Source of the DNA: Siphonodentalium dalli
Lineage: Eukaryota; Mollusca; Scaphopoda; Gadilida; Siphonodentaliidae
Assembly (NCBI GenBank): GCA_032622095.1
Contig: CP136061.1
Location: forward strand, 200,626,244-200,690,243
Direction: 5' to 3'
Length of the DNA: 64,000 nucleotides
Shown here: in pieces, positions 46,010-56,530 of the stretch
How the letters are laid out: each line of letters opens with the position of its first letter
Position numbering within the stretch: the stretch's first letter is position 1
Notes under the pieces: generated by a model
Seen by the model: only the letters and a program-made list of their open reading frames with translations
Database searches by the model: none
Told to the model about the DNA's origin: nothing
Translations under genes and position numbers: made by a program

Positions 46010-46240
46010 TGTCTTGGGGAGAGACAGAAAGAAGTATATATGCATTCATTTGATAGCGTTTGAGATGATAGAGTGGGTTTTGAATTTTCCTCGGTTTAGG
46101 GGCACCATTAGGAACCATTTGTTTGACCATATTTGGTCTTATTCCAAAAACATTGGGCGACGGTCATCATAATGTTTTAGTGGTCAGATGTGAATTGGCC
46201 GAAGGGCCCTATTGTAACATTTTGACATAAATTTGTCCTG
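46010..46240 (+). repeat. Non-array insert shared with 51.5 and 52.4 kb
   Basis: The block GGCCGAAGGGCCCTATTGTAACATTTTGACATAAAT and its upstream flank recur, diverged, at 51,460-51,600 and 52,365-52,415. Confidence 0.6.
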
Positions 46241-47357
46241 TGGGCGGCACTCCTCGTGGTGATGGCTTGGGAATCGGGTGTTCATAGGGGTTATTTGGGG
46301 CAAGCCACCGACCCATGCCATCAAATCGGTCGAAATCCTTACCGTTCTCAAAAATGGTTCATACCCCCCATGTTCACCCCTTGTGGTAGCAGCCACTGGG
46401 GTTGATGCCTCGGGGGTCGGCGTGTGTCTAGGGGTTATTTGTGGTGGGCCATCACACATGCCATCAAATCGGGCGAAATCCTTTCCGTTCTCGAAAATGG
46501 TCCTTACCCCATGTTCACCTCCTCGGGTGGCAACCCGGGTGATGGGTGGGTGATCCGGGAGTTTCTATGGTATTTTTGGTAGATCACCCACCCATGCCGT
46601 CAAATCGGTCGAAATCCTTACCGTTCTCGAAAATGATCCATACCCCATTTTCACCTCCTCGGGGTGGCACCACCGCAGGTGATTGGTATGGGATCGGTGT
46701 GTTTCTATGGTGTACTTGAGGTGGGCCACTCACCGTGCCGTCAAATCAGTGGAAATTATTACTCTCATCAAAAAATTGTCCATACCCCATGTTCACCCCA
46801 TGGGGTGGTACCCCCATGAGGTGATTGGTGGTTCGGGTTGTTTCTATGGGGTACTTGGGGCGGGCCACTCACCCACGCCGTCAAATCGGTGCTAATTCTT
46901 ACCGTTCTCGAAAATAGTCCATACCCCATTTTCACCCCTCGGGGTGGCACCATTGAGCTGATGGTTGGAGGCCGGGTGTTTCTGATGGGTATTTGGGGCG
47001 GGCCACACACCCATGCCGTCAAATCGGTCAAAATCCATACCGTTCTCGAAAATGATCCATACCCCATTTTCACACCCTTGTGTGCCACCCCAGGGAAATG
47101 GGTGGGGTCGGGGTATTTCTAGGGGATAATTGGAGCGGGCCACCACCCAGGCCGTCAATTCGGTAGAAATCCTTACCTTTATCCAAATTGTCCTTACACC
47201 ATTTTACCCCCCTCGGGGTGGCACCAGCGGGGTGATGGATGGGGCATTGTGCTGTTTCTAGGGGGTATTTGGGGCAGATCGCTCGAAATCCTTACCATTC
47301 TCCAAAATTGTCCATACCCCATTTAACACCCACGGGGTGGCACCCCGGGGCCTTGTA

Positions 47358-48124
47358 CTATGGACCATAATAATTTTAATCACAAGGTTAAGGGATGTAC
47401 ACAAGAGGCGGGCAAGTGCAATAGACCACTGTATTGTAATAGTGTAGATTATACCCGTGTGCATGTGGGCTCATTGCCGATGGGTGATTGTGTTTGATCA
47501 GAATGGAATTCACACTGCGGCAATCAAGCGGTTGTCTCGTGGCAAACAACCTAAAGTCTGTATTGGAGTATTGACCAATTATGACATTCGTGCAGGGACG
47601 TTGTTAGAGGGTCTCCTTTGTGGGTACACAACTTGGAGTTTAAACCTGCACCTGAGACCTTCTAGCTACGTCTCTTGTACATATTATCAATAGAATACTG
47701 CAGCGATTCTGAATGACAAACCAACTAGAAATTAAATACATCGTACGACTTGAATTGTTGGAACAGACGATAACCATTGATGAAATATAACACAATGCAC
47801 GAACGGTTGCGGTGTACTCACTGGGCGATTATTTAAAGGATACCGATTACCACTAATCAAATTGAACACGGCTCACCCATGCACTAGCGATAACATCTCA
47901 ATGAGTGTCTCCGAGGAATCATTTTTTTCATTGGTCAATCAAGTCACATGTGAAAAACTTATTATTTTATTGGTCACCAATTATTGTATTGGTCAACATG
48001 CATGTGAAAGCGGAATTACAAGAAGTCGCCTATACACTGTTAGAATAAGAGTGGAGGTCTATGGTAATCGACACCTTTTGTGTGCCCCACTGAAGCTTGT
48101 GATTACAATAATTGTGTTCTATAG
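47358..48124. mobile_element. TA-flanked inverted-repeat element inside the array
   Basis: 767 bases with inverted ends: CTATGGACCATAATAATTTT then AATCACAAG on the left, and CTATAGAACACAATTATTG then TAATCACAAG read from the right. TA flanks both sides, as for Tc1/mariner-type elements. A 78-codon frame at 47,457-47,693 (KRLSRGKQPKVCIGVLTNYD) is open but unrecognised. The first bases of its left end recur at 50,298-50,305 in a duplicated array block. Confidence 0.7.
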
Positions 48125-51060
48125 TATAGGGTTGATGGGTGGGTGGTCGGGGTGTTTTATGTGGTATTTGGGGTGGGCCACCAACCCATTCCGTCAAATC
48201 GGTCTAAATTCCTACCCTCTGGGTGGCACCCCCGGGGTGATGGGCGGGGGGTCGGGTGTTTCTGGAAGGTATATGGGCGGGACACACACCCATGTCGTCA
48301 AATCGGTTGAAAACCTTACCGTTCTCAAAAATGGTCCAAACACCATTTGTACCCCCTCGGGTGATGGGTGCGGTTGTTTCAAATTGGTGTTTAAATTGTG
48401 TATTTAGGGTGGGGCACCCACACACACGCGGTCAAATCGGTTGAAATTCTTACCATTCTCGAAAGTTGTCTATACCACATGTTCACCCCCTGGGTCGCAC
48501 ACCCAATGTGATTGGTGGGGGTCGGGTGTTTCTATTGGGTATTTGGGGCGGGCCACCTACCCATGCCGTCAAATCGGTAAAAAATATTTACCGTTCTCGA
48601 GAATGGTCCATACACTATTTTCACACCTACGGTGTGTCACTCCCGGGGTGGTGTGGCTGGGGTGTTTGTATGGGGTATTTGGGGCGGGCTATCCACCCAT
48701 GCCGTCACGAAATTTGTCCATAACCTATTTTCACCTCTTCGGGGTGCCAACCCCAGAGGTTGATGGGATGGGTCTGGTGTTTCTAGGGGGTATTTGGGGC
48801 GGGCCACCCACAAATGCCGTCAAATCGGTCGAAATTCTTACCGTTCTGGAAAATGGTCGATACTGTTCTCGAAAATGGTCCATACCCCATTTTCACCTCT
48901 TCGTTGTTGATGGGCGGGGTGTCTATATGGGTCTGGTGTCTATAGGGGGTATTTGGGACGAGCGACCCACCCATGCCGTCAAATCGGTCGAAATACTTAC
49001 CGTTCTCGAAAATGGTTCATCCCCCATTTTCACCCCTTCTGTTGTCACCACCCGGGGGTGATGAGTGGGGAGTCTGGTGTTTCTAGTAGGTATTTGGTGC
49101 GGGCCACCCACCCAGCATGCAATCAAATGGGTCGAAATTCCAACTGTTCTTGTTTTTAGTGGGTATTTTGGGCGAGCCACCCACCCATGCCGTCAAATCG
49201 GTCTAAATTCTTACCCTTCTCGAAAATTATCCATACCCCATGTTCATCCCTGGGATGGCATCCCCCAGGAGGTAATTGGTGGGGTATCGACGTGTTTCTT
49301 TGGGTTACTTGGGCGGACCACTCACCCATGGCGTCCAATCTGTGGAAATTCTTACCGTTCTCGAGTAAGGTCCATACCCCATTTTCACCCCTTCGGGTGG
49401 CACCACCCAGGGGTGATGTCGGGTTCGGGTATTTATATGGGGTATTTGTGGCGGGCCAGCCACCCACGCCGTCAAATCGGTCGAAATCCTTACCATTCTC
49501 GAATATTGTCCATACCCCATATTCACCCCTGCGGAGTGGCACCACCGGTGTGATAGGTGGGAGTCAAAAATGGTTCATACCCCCATGTTCACCCCTTGTG
49601 GTAGCAGCCACTGGGGTTGATGCCTCGGGGGTCGGCGTGTGTCTAGGGGTTATTTGTGGTGGGCCATCACACATGCCATCAAATCGGGCGAAATCCTTTC
49701 CGTTCTCGAAAATGGTCCTTACCCCATGTTCACCTCCTCGGTGGCAACCCGGGTGATGGGTGGGTGATCCGGGAGTTTCTATGGTATTTTGGGTAGATCA
49801 CCCACCCATGCCGTCAAATCGGTCGAAATCCTTACCGTTCTCGAAAATGATCCATACCCCATTTTCACCTCCTCGGGGTGGCACCACCGCAGGTGATTGG
49901 TATGGGATCGGTGTGTTTCTATGGTGTACTTGAGGTGGGCCACTCACCGTGCCGTCAAATCAGTGGAAATTATTACTCTCCTCGAAAAATTGTCCATACC
50001 CCATGTTCACCCAATGGGGTGGCACCCCCATGAGGTGATTGGTGGTTCGGGTTGTTTCTATGGGGTACTTGGGGCGGGCCACTCACCCACGCCGTCAAAT
50101 CGGTAGAAATCCTTACCTTTATCCAAATTGTCCTTACACCATTTTACCCCCCTCGGGGTGGCACCCGCGGGGTGATGGATGGGGCATTGTGCTGTTTCTA
50201 GGGGGTATTTGGGGCAGATCGCTCGAAATCCTTACCATTCTCCAAAATTGTCCATACCCCATTTAACACCCACGGGGTGGCACCCCGGGGCCTTGTACTA
50301 TGGGTCGAAATCCCAACTGTTCTTGAAAATGGTTTATACCCCATTTCACCCCTTCGGGGTGGCACCCCCGGTGGTGATAGGTTGGGGTCGGTGTGTTTGT
50401 GGCAGGCCACCGAACCGTTCCGTCAAATTGGTCGAAATCTGTACCGTTCTCAAAAATGGTCGATGCTGTTCTCGAAAATGGTCCATATCCCATTTTCACC
50501 TCTTCTGGGTGGCAATCACCGGGTTTGCTGTGTGGGGGTCTGTCGTCTCTAGGGGTGTTTGGGACGAGCCACCCACCCATGCCGTCAAATCGGTCGAAAT
50601 CCTTACCGTTCTTGGAAATAGTTTATACCCCATTTCACCCCTTCGCGTGGTAACACCCGGGGTGATTGGGTAGAGATTTGGGGTGTTTCTGAGAGATATA
50701 TGGGACGGGCCACCCACCCATGCCGTCAAATCGGTCCAAATCCTTACTGTTCTCGAAAATGGTCCATACCCCGAAGTGATTGGAAGGGAGTCGGTTGTTT
50801 CTAGGGAGTAATTGGGGTGGGCCACCCACCGTGCCGTCAAATCGGTTTAAATCCAATACTGTTCTCGAAAATGGTCCATACCCAATTGTTACCCAATCGG
50901 GGTGGCACCCCCGTGGGTAATGGGTGGGGATGGGAGTTTCTGTGTGGTATGTGGGCCGGGCTACCCACCCATGCAGTCAAATCGGTCGAAACCCCTACGG
51001 TTCTCGAAGATGGTCCATACCCCATTTTCACCCCCTCGGGGTAGCACGGGGTATGACGTT

Positions 51061-52840
51061 CGTGTATGCCAGACACAGTTCTGAAATGTGACATTTCTAT
51101 CGGTGTGACGTTATGAGAATAATACCGACAACTCAATGTGCACGGTTTCAACTGAATTATTCCATCGACTTTTGGGAAACCTGAGCATGAGAGATTACAA
51201 TTAATGCTATGCCGCGGCTTAATTGGCAAATGATACACTAAGGGATTAGTTAATGTATTTGATTTAGTGTAACGCGGATCCCCAGGGCATAGTGGCACGC
51301 GCATCGTCGTGGGGCCAGCCATCAGCATCCTTTGATTTAACTAAATCGTACAAGGCGACCGGAAATGGCATGGTGCGATATTTGACCCCCCCCCCCCCCC
51401 TGGTGTTTGAGTTGATCGGGTGTGTTTTGATGTGTCTTTGGCTTAGAAACAACCTATAACATACCATTTGCTTGACCCTATTTGGCATTTATCGTACAAC
51501 CTTGGACCGCGGCCACCATGATGTTTTGTTGACGAAATATGTAACGAAAGAAGAGCCCTATTATAACATTTTGACAAAATCTGTCATGGGGCAGATAATT
51601 GGCACGCTGGGCCAATTGCACCCATTTGGTTGTCGGCCATTTGGGTAGGTCGGATTTTGGGTTTGTTTCAAGAAAATGAGTCCTGTGCTTTATATACATA
51701 GAAATAAATTTGAAATAACAATTTTAAAAGGAGTGAGTGGTATTTGATCGGGTGTCTAACTACATGACAAAAATAATTAAAATTACCTATCTGTATCCAT
51801 ACCATAAATGTGTTAGCAACGAACGCATTTTACTGCTTCGTGCTGATCTCGACTTTTCTATATTCTATATCTAGAATAAGTCGTTTGTTTATGGCATATA
51901 TAGTCATCATAATAGTATTTCGTGTATTTATACCTATATTTATTTCAGAATAGTCAGAAGGAACAAAAGTCAGTTTCGTTGTGTTTCTGCCACTTGCAAT
52001 GAATATGTGTATTTTATCAGTGTGTTCTTCAATAACTTTTTAGTGGTTAATGGACATATTGCAGGAAACTCTCCCTGATTATACAGACCCGGAACGACTG
52101 TAGAAGTTACTAAATGAGCCAATGATGGCGATGTGAAGTCAGAACGAACGTGGAAGCTCCCGTACCTTATCATATCTCTATGAAAGAAGCGCATATAAAC
52201 CTGATTGGCTTCGGTTTGATGTGATCGGGTGGTATAAGTGGCACGATGGGCCAATTACACGCATGTGGTTGTTGGTTATTTATTCGAGTCCGATTTTGGA
52301 GTTGTTTCGAGAGAAAACATGTCACGCGTGCTTACTCTAGAAATTTCAGCTTTAATTGTTAAATGTGAAATGACCGAAGGGCCCTATTCTAACATATTCA
52401 CATAAATCAGTCAAATGGCATATAAATGGCATAGAAACGCTCTTTATTGCTTCTAAATTCGTAATCGCGAATAAGTCTTTTGTACATGACATAATATTTT
52501 CCCCAAATTATACCTATTTGGATGACGGAAAGCGGGTCAGAATCTGTGATTAAAATAGGTGGCGTTTGACCAAAGACTGTGACGTTCTGACCAAATTGAA
52601 ATTTGGCCCTTCGTCTGTTCACGTTATGACACAATCAGCTTATTATAATTTTTCCATCGACCCTGGGAGACCAAAGTATGAGCCATTAGAAGCGACGTCA
52701 TGCAGCGCCTTAACCGTCAAATCATTATTGTCTATTCAGGACTAATTAATGTAATTGATTTAGTTTCAAGCTGCTCCACAGGGCATACTGGCAGCTGCCT
52801 CGCCATTGATACCCCAGTAGTGGCATATATTAATCTCGTC
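51061..52840 (+). repeat. Imperfectly duplicated unassigned block
   Basis: Bases 51,080-51,300 resemble 52,620-52,810 (CGTTATGA, TTCCATCGAC, TTAATGTATTTGATTTAGT, CAGGGCATA.TGGCA), and 51,600-51,710 resembles 52,250-52,350 (GGGCCAATT, GTTTCRAGA). A run of about 16 C is at 51,387. No gene seen. Confidence 0.5.
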
Positions 52841-53304
52841 ACAGAACGATTGAAGGATGAATATATAAATAAGTATAGTACCAGTGCAGACGATCCACAC
52901 AGTAAACGAAGGCCGTACAAACAATTCAAAACCATTTTTCGACTCGAACCATATCTAATACATACAATTTCTATCAAAGACCGTGAACAATTATGTAGAC
53001 TTCGAATCAGCTGTCATTCATTAGAAATAGAAAAAGGCCAACACAAACGCCCACCGACGCCAGCCAATGATCGGATATTCAAGATGTGCAATACTAACTC
53101 AGTGGAAGACGAGAAGCATTTTGTTCTCCATTGTATCAAATACGAGAAATTGAGAAAAAGGCCTATATGAATCACTAAATTTCTAAGGGCCAGTAGTATC
53201 TCAAAATGCATATACATAATGCGAAACGACCAACCAAATACAAGTAATGTGATCAGTCGAGCTTTCAAAGAATTCTTTGAAATGAGAAAAGAAGCCCGAA
53301 GTTG
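52841..53304 (+). pseudogene. LINE F: 3' coding end with damaged zinc motif
   Basis: The frame reads YKQFKTIFRLEPYLIHTISI, then RLRISCHSLEIEKGQHKRPP, a pattern common in LINE C-termini, then FKMCNTNSVEDEKHFVLHC. The first zinc ligand expected in CX2C is Phe. An in-frame TGA occurs at 53,168; beyond it the same frame continues with KFLRASSISKCIYI and FKEFFEMRKEARS to a TGA at about 53,302, so a coding stretch seems also to be deleted in between. Confidence 0.75.
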
Positions 53305-53530
53305 ATGAATAAATTAATAATTAATTTCTATTCCACACGATATCATAGGCCTGCATACAGTTTATTTGCATGCTTATATTATTGAGCTCTACTAAGTCGT
53401 TGTATAACTGTAGTATGAATATGTGGAAAGTTTATTATATGAACTATGTATGTGTAAATTATATGTCTTATTATTATGTAATGCATACGGCTCACATGAG
53501 TGTTTTATGCTAATAAATATCATATCATAA
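53305..53530 (+). mobile_element. LINE F 3' UTR
   Basis: AT-rich, ending near GCTAATAAATATCATATCATA, which contains AATAAA. Confidence 0.5.
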
Positions 53531-53544
53531 TTCCTCGCTGCATT

Positions 53545-53880
53545 GAAGCAATATTCTGAGGAAGAACGTGGATTGAACCCGATTTATTACCTCCACCCAA
53601 TTTAAAGGTGCTCAATCCGATGCGATGATCCCCATATCATCCGATTCCAACAACAACATTTTTTGAAATGCCGCTTCAGTTGTCATACTGGCACAATTGT
53701 CATGCCTCGCCATTGAGATCACAGTAGTGGCATATCTCGCGGCAATGAAGCAATATTCTGAGGAAGAACGTGGATTGATCCCCGGTTTATTTCCTCCACC
53801 CAGATTAAAGGTACTCAATCCGATTCGATGGTCCCCATATCATCCGATTCCAACAACAACATTTTTTGAAAAGCCAGATC
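53545..53880 (+). repeat. Tandem duplication, 202-bp period
   Basis: GAAGCAATATTCTGAGGAAG begins both units (53,545 and 53,747); both end in CAACAACAACATTTTTTGAAA. The second unit runs directly into LINE C. A related segment (GGCATACTGGCA..., AGTAGTGGCATAT) is at 52,783-52,830. Confidence 0.8.
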
Positions 53881-53881
53881 G

Positions 53882-54199
53882 ATGTTCAATAACAACTCGA
53901 ATTGCGGTGCCTGCAGATCAACGTATCACAAAGAAATTGAACATGTATTATCTACATGTAATGTGCCAGCCATGCATCAATTGAGATACAGTTTCTGGTC
54001 AATCACCATTGACTTCTTTGGGGTAGAATGTTTTATGTTTCTCGATTCACTCTCGCAAAACCATCTATGTGACTTCCTAATCGGCGGCACAGCCTTCGTT
54101 CCTCCACTCGTTGTCATCAATGCTTGGGGAGATATTCTCACATTCGCCGCGAAATTCATGTACAAAGGATGCCAACTTTTACGAAACAATGCCCGTTAA
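53882..54199 (+). pseudogene. LINE C: 3' coding end, same family as LINE A
   Basis: The zinc motif CGACRSTYHKEIEHVLSTC (CX2CX9HX4C) is followed by RYSFWSITIDFFGVECFMFL and a tail ending GCQLLRNNAR, which lines up with LINE A at 6.7-7.5 kb (CKVC..., VWYDIIDMFGVPFFIHIDSL). More 5'-truncated than LINE A. No catalytic region. Confidence 0.7.
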
Positions 54200-54594
54200 G
54201 ACTATACCCGATTGCTTGCGTGTGCTTGCTGCCTGCCAGAAAAGCAAGTCTTGTTGACATTAAAATGTTTGAGGGTGAAAAGGAGCATGGCTTAGTGAAC
54301 ATAAGATCAACATCTATACGCATGCGATATACACTTTCCTTATCTAAATGTGATCAAACTCTAATATGGTACATAGACCATACGGCTCATACGGCTGTGA
54401 TGTAGGGGAATTCAGTGTTGTTACTTTTTGCCGCCATTTTCTATGCTCAAATGTTGTTTGTATATATACTAAATAATGTTTGTAAATACCACTCTCACCT
54501 TTATGTGTACAAAACGCTCCAATTCGTTTATACAACACATAGAATGTATTGATGTATGATCTCCGTTAATGGAGGTTAATAAAGAGATACATAT
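54200..54594 (+). mobile_element. LINE C 3' UTR
   Basis: Ends near GGAGGTTAATAAAGAGATAC, like the end of LINE A (GGAGGAAATAAAATTATATC). Confidence 0.55.
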
Positions 54595-54608
54595 ATATAT
54601 ATACCATC

Positions 54609-54642
<34 letters not shown>
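54589..54642. repeat. AT microsatellite
   Basis: Two runs of TA dinucleotides split by ACCATCGAC, at the 3' end of LINE C. Confidence 0.9.
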
Positions 54643-55683
54643 CTGTTATTTATAATTTTTTTGTTCAACGAAATTCTGCCAGTTTGTCAAGTATCTGACA
54701 CAAAAAGCCACTTGATTTTAGACAATTTAGTCTTCTCGACTCGAATCGTATATGTTTTAACCCCGGAGCCTGAGAAATCTTAATTTGCGAGCGTTAATTC
54801 GGATTGAGTACCTTTAACCGACTGTTGTGTTCAGCCACCCATTATCACGGCATACAAATAAACGACAATGCGAGAAATACTGTATAATTATAGTTATGGG
54901 TCGCCTGTGTTGTGTTACGCTGGCACAGCATTAATTTTGTCATTAATATTAGTCAGTATGGCATTAACACAATTGATCCTTTCATATTATAACCTGAGAT
55001 CAGTGCTTATAGTTGTGGTATGCTGTTCCAAGATAGCGACTGTTGTTTGCACTCAATATGGGGGGGGGAGTCACACTGGCAAGAGTTTTTTAAAAACTGT
55101 TTTAACTGCCATTTTATGAATGTTTAGAACGTTCTCAAATTTGCGTATATTATGGCTATATATGATATACTTCCCAGTCCTGCAATCTACTTTCTATTCC
55201 ACCGGTCAATTCAATTTGTTTAATCTTATCGACCAATAATACATAGATATTGAGATAACATATATTACATTTATGAACATGACTTACATCATAAATTTTC
55301 AAATGATACATTATAATATATGAACAGTATTTACAATATAAATAATATACTTGCCTGTTATATGTCATTGCCATTAATCTGATCCGTTTGGTTTAATTCA
55401 TTAGGGCTTACCATTCAGGTGTAATGCCATACCACGAGAGATATATTTATTCCTCCAAATATGGGGACCATTATTGTACAATACATGTATATACATATAC
55501 AAAAGTTAACTTGTGACATATATACACAATATAATTTAATTTGAGAAGGCTCATTTGAAGTCGATAGTGCGATCTAGTTTCTTATGTGATAATTAAAATA
55601 TCAGGAGGTCGGATAACTTTCATGAAAGACAGACACAAAACGGAAGCTAATAAAGCCCGGGGTTCCCATGCAGAAACATCTGC
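54643..55683. other. No gene seen
   Basis: An 83-codon plus frame at 54,868-55,119 with hydrophobic stretches (LILSLILVSMALTQLILSYY) is cut by a G run and is not recognised. A stretch of ATAT/ACAT simple sequence is near 55,490-55,530. Confidence 0.4.
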
Positions 55684-56013
55684 TCAACACATTGAGCAAC
55701 CTTCAAGCATCGGGGCGTTCGTATTACGTAATGTATCATCTGGTGGGAATTTCTGGCCTATACAGACAGCACGGAATTCCATGCTTCTTTGATGATGAAT
55801 AATGACTGGCAGAAATCCACTGCATTTGACCACCATGTGTGTTAATATCAGTGTCAAGTCGAATAGATCAGCATATCCACCCGGATAGCCGCCTAGTTTT
55901 ATACTGTTTCTCAATATTTCATGTGTATTATAAGTGTTGGTCGATGTAGCTTGGAATACATTTAACACTGTAAGCAGACGAGTGGACTTGCTAGTAGGAA
56001 CACCAGAGGCTAA
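55684..56013 (-). CDS. Unrecognised open frame next to a MITE
   Basis: About 110 codons on the minus strand, entering from the MITE edge at 56,013 and ending with TGA at 55,684. The sequence looks protein-like (GGYPGGYADLFDLTLILTHM, then KFPPDDTLRNTNAP), but I cannot place it. It has no start codon of its own near the MITE, so it may be an exon or a transposon-protein fragment truncated by the MITE insertion. Confidence 0.3.
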   Translation of the reverse strand, partial: LASGVPTSKSTRLLTVLNVFQATSTNTYNTHEILRNSIKLGGYPGGYADLFDLTLILTHMVVKCSGFLPVIIHHQRSMEFRAVCIGQKFPPDDTLRNTNAPMLEGCSMC

Positions 56014-56526
56014 AGGCACGGGCGGCGTTTTTTGCAGAAATATTTATATTTGTCCAAATCGGCATTAACAGAAGGAACACAAAAATATATACAGTTCCGC
56101 TCGATGCCAAACATAATCAGCGCGTAGATAGTATATTGTCGTCAAGACGTACGATGTTGTACGTAAACAAGAGACTGCTCGTGTTACAGAAGTTGTGTTT
56201 CTGTTTATATAACACAGTGCAATTATATTGGTTAACACACACAGATGATATAAACGCTCTTTATTATTTCCATATCAGGAAAACCTTAACAAATAACGCT
56301 CTTTGTGTTTACCATATCCGGACATAAACAAAACCAGGAAACGTAACGTTTTTGCTTTCGTTTACACAACAAAAGGGGGAAATGACAATAACATACTTTT
56401 TATGCCATATTTCTGATTGACATAAGAACAAAGGCTCTATATTTTTACTAATCCTTCTGTTTATGGCGGTTTTGGGCGGATGTGATTATTTTAACAGCAT
56501 ACCCACCACCAACGCCGCCCGTATCT
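56014..56526. mobile_element. TTAA MITE family 1, copy d
   Basis: 513 bases. The ends are AGGCACGGGCGGCGTT and AGATACGGGCGGCGTT, with TTAA on the right and CTAA on the left. The interior has the AACGCTCTTTATT motif and GGCGGTTTTGGGCGGATG. Confidence 0.85.
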
Positions 56527-56530
56527 TTAA

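Larger units (their letters stand above)
45338..51060 (+). repeat. G-rich tandem array, about 140-bp unit
   Basis: A unit centred on CCGTCAAATCGGTCGAAATC, followed by CCGTTCTCGAAAATGGTCCA, a CCCCTCGGGGTGGCACC block and a run such as GGGGTGATGGGTGGGGTCGGG. Measured spacings are 137-142. It is interrupted at about 46,010-46,240 and 47,358-48,124. Blocks are re-duplicated: 46,352-46,900 at 49,567-50,100, and 47,153-47,363 at 50,097-50,305. Long frames appear in several phases on both strands only because the unit lacks stops; none looks like a gene. Confidence 0.9.

Noticed and set aside
48441-50673. Long open frames (up to about 206 codons) in the 45-51 kb region
   Set aside because: They follow the 140-bp repeat, occur in several phases on both strands, and the unit length is not a multiple of three, so the frame rotates. 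No domain is visible.
45338-51060. Possible CRISPR array
   Set aside because: Units are about 140 bp, fully tandem, diverged along their length, without short identical repeats and unique spacers, and the genome is eukaryotic.
55156-55374. Tyrosine-rich minus-strand frame
   Set aside because: Composition follows from ATA/TTA-rich DNA; no signal or family match.
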